Under the pieces are notes generated by a model. That model searched no databases and was not told where the DNA came from. It worked only from the letters and a program-made list of their open reading frames with translations. The translations under genes were made by a program, and so were the position numbers. This document shows positions 9,643 to 17,400 of a stretch of DNA of 64,000 nucleotides, piece after piece. Numbering within the stretch: the stretch's first letter is position 1; the number at the start of each line of letters is the position of its first letter. The DNA comes from an uncultured Bacteroidales bacterium (GTDB lineage Bacteria; Bacteroidota; Bacteroidia; Bacteroidales; Bacteroidaceae). The stretch lies in contig CADBWR010000006.1 in the NCBI GenBank assembly GCA_902798425.1, positions 1 to 64,000 of the forward strand. The letters are read 5' to 3'.

Positions 9643-9852
9643 TTAAATGCTATCTGTCCAAAGCAAATCATCAACACTAACACCCAATATTTTTGCTAAC
9701 TGGATGAACATCTCTACATTGGGTTGGGCGGCGTTTGTCACCCATTTAGATATAACCGCAGGGTCTTTGTCAAGGATTTCCGACAGTTGTTTGTTGGTCA
9801 TTCCCTTCTCTGCAAGTACCACTTTTAGGCGGTTTATTCTTTTACGTTCCAT
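9643..9852 (-). CDS. XRE-family HTH regulator, first gene of the defence operon
   Basis: A 69-aa Cro/C1-type helix-turn-helix protein. The helix-turn-helix covers about residues 10-55 (KGMTNKQLSEILDKDPAVISKWVT, shown here in parts: KGMTNKQLSEIL and DPAVISKWVT), then a short dimerization tail (LGVSVDDLLW). I chose the ATG at 9852 (MERKRINRL) rather than the in-frame ATG at 9900, because this start matches the length of the family and the upstream stretch is basic and repetitive. It is separated from the TIR-APAZ gene by 17 bp. A 12-bp palindrome lies in its own leader, between the promoter and the start codon, suggesting autoregulation of the whole operon. That control role is inference; the family call is secure. 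Confidence 0.85.
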   Translation of the reverse strand: MERKRINRLKVVLAEKGMTNKQLSEILDKDPAVISKWVTNAAQPNVEMFIQLAKILGVSVDDLLWTDSI

Positions 9853-9897
9853 TCGTACACTATTAATTATGATAATTCGCTTTCGCTTGATCATCAG

Positions 9898-9909
9898 CAA
9901 GTAAACTTG
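9898..9909. promoter_or_regulatory. Palindrome CAAGTAAACTTG, candidate XRE operator
   Basis: A perfect 5-bp inverted repeat (CAAGT/ACTTG) with a 2-bp centre, located about 28 bp downstream of the predicted start of transcription and 46 bp before the regulator's start codon. Position and symmetry fit a repressor roadblock site for the XRE protein. No binding evidence exists here. Confidence 0.45.
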
Positions 9910-9940
9910 AACGATGCTTGCTTAACCGCGAATTTGGCTA

Positions 9941-9969
9941 CAAATATACACAAAAAAACTAAAAGTCAA
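9941..9969 (-). promoter_or_regulatory. Promoter of the XRE-SPARTA-RM operon
   Basis: On the minus strand TTG (9967-9969) is followed after 18 bp by TATATTTG (9941-9948), matching the Bacteroidetes TTTG/TAnnTTTG promoter. The transcript would begin near 9937 with an 85-nt leader containing the palindrome. Confidence 0.6.
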
Positions 9970-10021
9970 TGTTCATTAGGTAAAAAAGTAGTAATCCTGA
10001 ATCAAAAAAATGTGTTTATAT

Positions 10022-10579
10022 TCAATAATCCATGCCTATTCGGCGTTTTTCATACCTGTTTGTTAGTTCTACGACCTCATGTAGAATTTGTACAAACTCC
10101 ATCATGTATTTCTCCAACTTACATACAAGTGCCATTGCCCTACGTTCAGAGAAATGACTTTTCAATTCTTTCAAAGTTTGGTTGTAATTGTTGTCTACCA
10201 TACGGAACTGAGCATGAAAGTCGCTCAACTTGGTATAATATTCATGCTGACTTTTGTCGAATGTCACCACATGAAATGGCTCGCCAAAGATTCGTGCTTT
10301 GATGAATGCGGACTTGCTTGTCATGCCAGAACGGTCAAACATCTTTAGAAAACGCATATCTTCCTCACTACTGAAGTTCACTGAATAGCGGTTTGTTGCC
10401 GGATCCAATTTGGGATTGCATGATAACTTGCAGGAGAACTGTGCCATTGAGTTCTTGCTCTGGCAAGCGAACAAGTTCGAGCGATTGAGGGTGATGCGTC
10501 CCATGATAGGTGCTTTTCCCTGTTTATCCAGGTTGCTCTTTATGAGGCAGAGCAACACCTTGAATTTGCTTACTTTCAT
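10022..10579 (-). CDS. Integrase N-terminus fused to MobA-type mobilization protein
   Basis: A 185-aa chimera. Residues 1-58 resemble the arm-type DNA-binding start of Bacteroides tyrosine integrases (KFKVLLCLIKSNLDKQGKAP, then a strand ending CKLSCNPKL). From about residue 57 on (PKLDPATNRY) the protein resembles the MobA/BmgA relaxosome accessory family: NFSSEEDMRFLKMF, KARIFGEPFHVV, NYNQTLKELKSHFSE and a C-terminal helix. Both parent families have a Pro-Lys-Leu at the join, so the fusion probably arose at short shared sequence. The core-binding and catalytic domains of the integrase are gone, and no relaxase follows. Start: the ATG at 10579 (MKVSKF), since the in-frame ATG at 10603 overlaps the -7 box. 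Whether the fusion works or is a relic is unknown. Confidence 0.7.
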   Translation of the reverse strand: MKVSKFKVLLCLIKSNLDKQGKAPIMGRITLNRSNLFACQSKNSMAQFSCKLSCNPKLDPATNRYSVNFSSEEDMRFLKMFDRSGMTSKSAFIKARIFGEPFHVVTFDKSQHEYYTKLSDFHAQFRMVDNNYNQTLKELKSHFSERRAMALVCKLEKYMMEFVQILHEVVELTNRYEKRRIGMDY

Positions 10580-10864
10580 ACGCTTCTGAGTTTTTGGGTG
10601 CAAAGTTATACATTCTCAAAGCGTCCCTTGTCGTGCAAAATATGCCAGAATATGTATGTTTTTCCGAGACGTTGGAAATCTCGTACAGACTTCCATGTTT
10701 TCACCAAGTGTTCTTCGACGAGTGAAGCGAGCAGAGCTCGAATCCCAGTTACCAAACGTGGTAACCAAGGTAACACTTAGGTAACGGAACAGACTCAACA
10801 TTCTTTCCAATCCGAAAGAATCTCAAAAGCACAAATAACCGCAAACCAACGCAGTATCAACGAT

Positions 10865-10951
10865 TTACGCTATCTCACCCGTAATAACCTCACCATTCCC
10901 AACAACCTTGATATTCGTAAAAATAGAACGGTTGCCAAATCGCAACCCCAT
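10865..10951 (-). CDS. Possible 28-aa small protein or gene remnant
   Basis: An ATG-started frame encoding 28 residues, with NIKVVGNGEVITGEIA at its end. After the TAA the same frame stays open for 13 more codons, which suggests either a decayed longer gene or chance. The GNGEVIT stretch recalls the first strand of GIN/DUF2807-like domains, but the length is too short to assign. No clear promoter is visible. Unrecognised. Confidence 0.2.
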   Translation of the reverse strand: MGLRFGNRSIFTNIKVVGNGEVITGEIA

Positions 10952-11184
10952 TTTCTTTCAATCCCCCAAACTGCCTTTATATTAAGAAATCCTGCAAATC
11001 TTTCCAGAGTTACGAAAAGTCGAGAGCAATACAAAAGGAAAAATCAGAAAGGAGGAAACGTACAAGTCCTTTTCGCCTTTGGCTTCTTGAACTATTTAGT
11101 ATAGCGAAAGTCAAAAAAATCGGTTACTACAACAACCGATATTTGCCTAAAAACGGTTACTTGAACAACCTTTTTCTTGTCTAA

Positions 11185-11216
11185 TTTGGTTGTTTCACTA
11201 AACTTTTGTATCTTTG
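11185..11216 (+). promoter_or_regulatory. tadA promoter
   Basis: TTTG (11185-11188), 20 bp, TATCTTTG (11209-11216): full match to the Bacteroidetes consensus. The predicted start of transcription (about 11220) leaves only about 9 nt of leader before the ATG at 11229. Confidence 0.75.
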
Positions 11217-11228
11217 CACATCAACATC

Positions 11229-11672
11229 ATGGAACAGCAACAGAAGGATATTCAGTATATGCGCAAGGCCCTACAAGAGGCTCAGCAGGCTTTTGACGAG
11301 GGCGAGATACCCATTGGGGCTGTGGTGGTCTGCCAGGACCGTATCATAGCACGAGCCCACAATCTGACAGAGACGCTGCACGACGTAACCGCTCATGCCG
11401 AGATGCAAGCTATCACTGCTGCAGCCAATGAACTGGGTGGCAAGTACCTTACCGACTGCACGCTCTACGTCACTGTAGAGCCCTGCACCATGTGTGCCGG
11501 AGCCCTTGGCTGGAGCCAGATACCCCGCATTGTCTATGGCTGTCGTGACGAAAAACGCGGTTATACCGACTATGCGCCTCATGCTCTGCATCCAAAATGT
11601 ACAGTAACTGGCGGTATCCTCGAAGAGGAATGCCGCCAGCTTATGCAAGATTTCTTTAAGAACAAGCGATAG
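11229..11672 (+). CDS. tadA: tRNA adenosine(34) deaminase TadA
   Basis: Zinc-dependent deaminase converting A34 to inosine in the anticodon of tRNA-Arg(ACG). A 147-aa protein of typical length with the catalytic HAE (His56, Glu58) in DVTAHAEMQAI and the second zinc motif PCTMC (Cys86, Cys89). The ATG at 11229 (MEQQQKD) is preferred to an upstream in-frame TTG at 11214, which lies inside the promoter -7 box. The gene converges on the M6 protease gene with only 4 bp between stop codons and no visible terminator between them. Confidence 0.95.
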   Translation: MEQQQKDIQYMRKALQEAQQAFDEGEIPIGAVVVCQDRIIARAHNLTETLHDVTAHAEMQAITAAANELGGKYLTDCTLYVTVEPCTMCAGALGWSQIPRIVYGCRDEKRGYTDYAPHALHPKCTVTGGILEEECRQLMQDFFKNKR

Positions 11673-11676
11673 TCAG

Positions 11677-14280
11677 TTACTTCATCACGACTTTTTTGCC
11701 GTCCTTGATAACAAGTCCCTTGTAACCATTGTTTACACGCTGACCAGCAAGGTTGCATGCAGGGCCGTCAGTAGTTGACTCCTGACTATTGACAATCTGC
11801 ATGATGCCCGTAGGTGCTTCTACCTTAGTCGGTGTCGTCAGCATATACAACTCATTGATAACACTACCGTTGACAACATTTGTACCATAGATAGCAGGAA
11901 TATCATAGTAGTTGCCATCATAGTCCTTCAAAGTGATTCCTGCCACATTAAAGGTATTACGCAGACGAGCTTTTTTTTCGTCGTTGCTATTGACGACCCA
12001 CACGCCACTGTCATACTTCAGCCTGCCCGCCTTCACCAATACATAGTCGCAATAATCGGCTTCTGTCAGTTCGTCGATGGTTACCTCGCGGGGCTGAGCA
12101 CCGCTTCCTGCCGTGACGAAGAGAGCATCTGCGCTGGTTCCTTCAGTACTCATAGCAACGGGCATCTTGTTACGGATGTCCGACATGAGTCTGATGGTAC
12201 CATTGACATGGTCGTCCTTTTTCAGATTAAGTTCCTTATTATCCAGTATAATACTACCTGTAGTGCCACGCACATAAGCATCGTTCTGGTATACATACAG
12301 CACTTCAGCATCTGTCAGATTCAGAAGCATGGTGGAACCAGCTTCACGCTGCTTAAATTCAGCAATGGAGCAGACAGAGATCTCCTTCACTGTTACCTGG
12401 CATGTTGCTTCAACAGCGTTATCGCTCTTCACACGAATGGTTGTAGTGCCTACGTTTATACCTTTTACAACGCCGTTTTCATCAATAGTAGCTATCGACT
12501 CATCGTCGCTGGACCATGTCAGCTGCGTTTTGGCATACACAGGAGTCATCACTGCTTTCAGTTGTTTTGCCACGCCAACAGGAAGGTCTTCCACAACAGC
12601 AGGTTCAATGGCCATACTCACAACATCATAGTTACTTACATTAAAGGTGATAACACCATTTTTCATCTTGATATTCGTGATGGCCCAGTCGTTGACGGTA
12701 CCATCCCATGTCTTCAGATTGGCCGGTGAGGTCTCGTTGGTCAACTCCGTTTTGTTCTTTGCAGGGAAAGCATCATCAGCAGAATCCACATAGTAGTCTC
12801 CCGATTTATGAGCGCCATTGGCACGCAGCAATTCATAATAGTTGTGGGCAGCATTGGTATTGACGACATTGTTTTTGAAACCGCCCAAACTCCAAATGGA
12901 GGGATCAGAGAAATCGACACGATGTACCAGCATTCCGCTACCCGGCAGGTACTTGTCCCACTTGAATGCTGACTGCTGGCGATTTTCGAACAAAAAGAAC
13001 TCTGTATCCAATGGTGTTGGCAGCAAGAAGCCCTTTTGGTTCTCAGGCAAGGGTTCCAACGTATAGTCTCCCTTCACATCAATAGTCTCAGGGGCATCAC
13101 AGAATCCTACAGACCAGCGTTCATAAAGCGAGTAGCCAACAGGTGTACGGCTATAATTCTTATAGCTACCACTCGCCATGACAGACCACTCGTTTGGATC
13201 GTTACTCTGTCCATCGGTTTCATAGTTTGCATCATAGAAATCTGGCAGGCCCAGCACATGACTGAACTCGTGGCAAATGGTGCCAATACCGTCTATCTTA
13301 ACCGTCTTGGGCTGGGTGGTATAGCCATAAAGTTCAACGGAGCTGGCATAGTCAGAAAATACTACGCCGTCTTTTACGAGATAATAGAGCTTATTATCAT
13401 TAGTCACTCTATACAGACGCGAGCGGTGTGGCCACCATAAACGTTTGTCATTGCCAGCATAGTTAGAACCATTTCCTGCAAAAACAAAGTATACCAAATC
13501 GACTATTCCGTCGCCATCACCATCGTACTTTTTGAAATCTACGTCAGCATCAGCCTGATTAATCACATCATTCAATATCTTAGCGTAGGCATACGGTTTA
13601 TAATCTTCCTCATCACCCTTATATCCACCCTGTGCGTCATACTGGCTAAAATCTGCAGTATAGGGTCCTACCACATCGAAAGTAGGAACAAATTTGCCGC
13701 CAGAGTTATCAGAGAAGTAGTCGCGCACGCTACCCGTAAATTTCTCGTCATCATAACCTACATAGTTCTCTTGATTTACCATGTTGTTGATAATCGTGGG
13801 ATAGTCATCCCGTGAGAATCCCTTGTCATTCCATGTTACCAAGATAACCAATCCCCTAAACTTGTTATAGTCATAGCGTGCAGCACGACGGTTATTCAGC
13901 GTCTGCTGCTGATGCTTCGTAATGCTATCCTTCATCTGAGCATTGTATGCAGACATCTTAGGAGTTTGATACTTCTTAACTCCCTGCAAGAATGCTACCT
14001 CATTAGCTGTACGTCCAACTTGGTCATGAGCAACTATGTCAGTAGCTCTCAGTTCGTCATCAACCTTCTGAGCATACACATAATATCCCTGCTTGTTTTT
14101 CTTCACAGTGTAGCCATCGTCTGTCGTTGTGAAGTGCTGCCACTCGTCACCATGTAGCATAATGGTTACTGTGGTGCCATCGGGTTGTATCACCATTACT
14201 TTCTGTCTAAGGGCAGGAATTGCCATGCTGTTGCTGACCATAGCAATCAGCGACAATAGTATTATAAATTTTCTTTTCAT
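11677..14280 (-). CDS. Secreted M6-family metalloprotease with Ig-like and C-terminal surface tail
   Basis: An 867-aa exported protease (signal peptide 1-20, MKRKFIILLSLIAMVSNSMA). The catalytic zinc motif is HEFSHVLGLPDFYD at 337-350, the M6 (immune inhibitor A-like) signature. A calcium-binding-like loop DGDGDG lies at 253-258. A Big2-type Ig-like domain follows (about 555-635, with ATIDENGVVKGINVGTTTI), then an OB-fold-like module and a tail ending GQRVNNGYKGLVIKDGKKVV. Start: the ATG at 14280 gives a clean signal peptide and lies downstream of a consensus promoter; the longer frame to 14340 would begin at the promoter. It is transcribed apart from, but in the same direction as, the SusC/SusD operon upstream, from which a terminator divides it. 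It could release peptides for that importer (inference). Confidence 0.88.
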   Translation of the reverse strand: MKRKFIILLSLIAMVSNSMAIPALRQKVMVIQPDGTTVTIMLHGDEWQHFTTTDDGYTVKKNKQGYYVYAQKVDDELRATDIVAHDQVGRTANEVAFLQGVKKYQTPKMSAYNAQMKDSITKHQQQTLNNRRAARYDYNKFRGLVILVTWNDKGFSRDDYPTIINNMVNQENYVGYDDEKFTGSVRDYFSDNSGGKFVPTFDVVGPYTADFSQYDAQGGYKGDEEDYKPYAYAKILNDVINQADADVDFKKYDGDGDGIVDLVYFVFAGNGSNYAGNDKRLWWPHRSRLYRVTNDNKLYYLVKDGVVFSDYASSVELYGYTTQPKTVKIDGIGTICHEFSHVLGLPDFYDANYETDGQSNDPNEWSVMASGSYKNYSRTPVGYSLYERWSVGFCDAPETIDVKGDYTLEPLPENQKGFLLPTPLDTEFFLFENRQQSAFKWDKYLPGSGMLVHRVDFSDPSIWSLGGFKNNVVNTNAAHNYYELLRANGAHKSGDYYVDSADDAFPAKNKTELTNETSPANLKTWDGTVNDWAITNIKMKNGVITFNVSNYDVVSMAIEPAVVEDLPVGVAKQLKAVMTPVYAKTQLTWSSDDESIATIDENGVVKGINVGTTTIRVKSDNAVEATCQVTVKEISVCSIAEFKQREAGSTMLLNLTDAEVLYVYQNDAYVRGTTGSIILDNKELNLKKDDHVNGTIRLMSDIRNKMPVAMSTEGTSADALFVTAGSGAQPREVTIDELTEADYCDYVLVKAGRLKYDSGVWVVNSNDEKKARLRNTFNVAGITLKDYDGNYYDIPAIYGTNVVNGSVINELYMLTTPTKVEAPTGIMQIVNSQESTTDGPACNLAGQRVNNGYKGLVIKDGKKVVMK

Positions 14281-14309
14281 TTCTGAGGATTTAAGAATAA
14301 ATTTGCTTG

Positions 14310-14340
14310 CAAAGATACGAAGTATATTTCTATTTTCCAA
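14310..14340 (-). promoter_or_regulatory. M6 protease promoter
   Basis: On the minus strand TTG (14338-14340) and TATCTTTG (14310-14317) are 20 bp apart. This decides the M6 start at 14280 and leaves a leader of about 26 nt. Confidence 0.7.
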
Positions 14341-14359
14341 ACAATTAGGCCAAAAAGAA

Positions 14360-14390
14360 AATCGGAAGAGCCGTCAAGACTCTCCCGATT
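14360..14390 (-). terminator. Terminator of the first SusC/SusD operon
   Basis: Arms AATCGGGAGAG and CTCTTCCGATT (one G-T pair) with a 9-nt loop, followed on the minus strand by TTTCTTTTTG. It separates the 1223-aa repeat protein from the M6 gene. It could also act on the plus strand. Confidence 0.75.
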
Positions 14391-14417
14391 TTTAGGTATA
14401 TAAGGAATAGAATACTA

Positions 14418-17400
14418 TTACTTATTCATGAATTTCTGGCCGTCCTTAATAATCATGCCCTTGAAACTGTTGTTAACACGCTGACCTGCCATGTTGTATG
14501 CAGGAGCGTCTGCGTTAAACTTCGTATCAGCCTTTACAGTATCAATACCAGTAGGTGTAGCGTTGATAACAGAACCAATGTTATATCTTCTCAAGAAGAA
14601 TGAACGATCAGTATACGTAGCATTGACAAGGAAGTTGGTAACGAGCTCATACTGATTATTTGTAGCGTTATATACGATAACAGGATCAACTACTTTGAAC
14701 GGGCTAGTAAGAGCATCCGTACCCAGCAAGAACAGGCGATATTTAGTATTGCCGCTAGCATATCCGCCTAAGTACTGACCTCTGCTGAATATATAGGTGT
14801 TTTCTGCTGTCAGGCTACCCTTAATCCATGCTTCACCATACAAACCTTGGATATACAGGTCGTTATCAACCTTAGCCATGTTAACTGTTGTACTGAACGC
14901 TGTACTATTGCTTCCTTGAGTACCTGTGAAGGCATGAGTGGTAGTCTCAGCACTTTCAGGCAGGGTTGCAACAGAAGGATAAACCACAGAATACCATGCA
15001 ATCTCAGAAGTATTGGTTGCGTTACCACCCTTATAGATAGCCTGCAGACCAATTTCCTTCCATGCAGCAATATCCATGTTCAGATAGACATAATCACTAC
15101 CGAAATCATAGCCGCCTTCATCATCCACGAAGCCATAAGGAATCTCTGTCATGTCGTTAGTAAGCTTTGTGTACAGATCAGTGGTGAATGTAACCTCCTG
15201 AGGTTCTCCATTTTCGCCCTTACTATAGAATTTGTAGAAGAGTTTATCAGGCAACAAACCTTCTCCCTCGGTGTCAACAGTCTTAATAGTAAAGCCTATG
15301 AAATTGCCGGCAGGAGTAAAGTGCAAGTTCTCAAACTCAGGCTTAGCAGGCGTTGCTGCTTTATCTGCGATTTCCTTTGCACTCAGATGAGCCATACGCT
15401 CATGAGTGTAAGAACGGTTAACAAGTACTGAGTTCACCATAATTTCGTTGTCAGCAACAGAGGTCAACTCCTTCGTTTCAGCATTCCAAGTAAGTTCAAC
15501 ATTCGGCAAGAATGCACCGCCGGCAGTAATATCCCAACTCAGCATGATAATCTTACCATCGCTAGTCAGAGCCTGAGGAGTCTCAAAGGTAATCTTATTA
15601 CCATCAACATTACCTACAATCCAAGCCTCTGGAGCGTCTGCAGAAAGACCCTTCAGGTAAGCCTTGCTGCCCAGAATACCAAACTTAATGGAGTGTGCCT
15701 GAGGATCATATGTTCTAGATCCATCAGAAACTGTAACTTCTTCGTAATTCAAAGAATAATCGATTGCCGTAAGCTCGGTCGGAACAGACTCTGTAGCCTT
15801 CATATCATGGAATACAAGGTTATAACCATAGTAAGCCACTGAGCCTGCAGACTTAGAAGGACTGACAGAATAGAAAGTCGGCTTGACCAACTCTAGGAGG
15901 GTCTCACCCTTCTGGGTCGTCTTATAGCTGAATTGCAAGGAAGTAACATCGCTACCAGTTGTTGTACCAACAAAATAACGCTTAGTTTTGTCTGCCATTA
16001 TACCTATGGGCTGAGGCTCGAATGTAACGATGTTGGTCTCTGTATTCAAAGTACCCTTCACCCAACCTTCTGGTATACCTGCATATACACCCTGGATATA
16101 GATGTCATTATCTACTTTACCTATCTTTACATTCTGCAAGGTAACTTTAGCCGAACCAGTGTTCAGATAACCAGCCATGAATGCATCTTTAGTTTCCATA
16201 CTAGCAGGAGGAGTGACGGGGTCATCTGACTCACCTTTGATGGCAATCGTTGATCCTGCATTATAAGAGTTCAATTGATAACGTCTGTCAGTATAAGAAG
16301 CGTTGATGACAAATTCATTTTGGAATTTGTATAATCCATTAGTATTGTCAACTACAAGGACTGGAGCCTCCACACCTGCATCTCCCAAACCGAGCAGGAA
16401 TAGGCGATAAACATTTCTGTAAGTTCCTATATCTTGTCCTAATGCAAAGACATAGTTACCATCATCATTCTTGGTACCTTTTACCCAACTGCTTCCGGAA
16501 TCATCAGCATCGGGGGCTAAACCCTGAATGTAAATATCATCACCATCAAGGGCTACATTTACAAATGATGAAAATTCCTTATCATCACCATCTATCCCTG
16601 TGAATACATTAGATGTAACCTTCAAACCCTCAGGCAGAGTGATAGTAGTGGGCTTCGTGAGAGTATACCAAACAATGCCGGATTCGTGTTTCTCGCCACC
16701 ACCGAAATAGATACTCTGGAGTCCAACCTTCGTCCAACCTGAATGTTCCATCAGCAATGCGACACCTTCTGATTTAGAGAAATTATTCGATTCCAGCGTA
16801 TAAGGAATCTCAATTCTGTTATCTCCTACCAGTTCAGGATACAGTTCCTTGCTAAATGCCACCTCTGCCTGTGTACCCAGTTCATCCTCGCTGTATATTT
16901 TATAATACAACTTGTCAGCGACAATTCCTTTTCCCTCAGTGTCAACAACGGTTACATTGGTTAAAAGGCGATCACCTGCAACCAAATATTGCATATTAGA
17001 AATAGACGGATTTTCTGGTGTGGCAGGCTTCTCCACAATCTTACTAATTATAGCACTTGTTATATATTCATAAAGTGCATTTCTATTAGCATCTTCATCC
17101 CACCATTCGTCGGGTAGATAAGTTATACAGATTGATGTCTGGTTAGTGAAAGTGTTTGATTCTGCATCGTAGTTAAATACGACAGGCATAACGCCACCAC
17201 TTAAGTTTATGCCGTGGAAATATAAAGTTCTGGAAGCAGAGTATTGCCCAAGCAACTGTCCTGTAGCAAAGGTAGCTATACCATTGTCAAGTGTTCCCTT
17301 AATCCAAGCCTCGGGAAGATCCTCACTGAAGCCCTGCATATATACTTCATTACCATAGAAACCAACCTTAACAATACGGCTGAATTCGCCAACATTGGTA

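Larger units (their letters stand above)
10580..11228. other. Gene-poor right flank of the island
   Basis: Promoter-like CAAAGTTA at 10601-10608 (TAACTTTG on the minus strand) fits the start of the integrase-mob chimera. Four GTTACC/GGTAAC motifs lie at about 10,747-10,785. Two successive similar hairpins (ATCGGTT...AACCGAT at 11119-11140; CGGTTAC...AACC at 11154-11170) stand just before the tadA promoter and may insulate tadA from the island. Apart from one tiny open frame (10865-10951), nothing coding is convincing. Confidence 0.5.

Noticed and set aside
11214-11228. TTG start for tadA
   Set aside because: It lies inside the promoter -7 box; the ATG at 11229 gives the normal TadA start.
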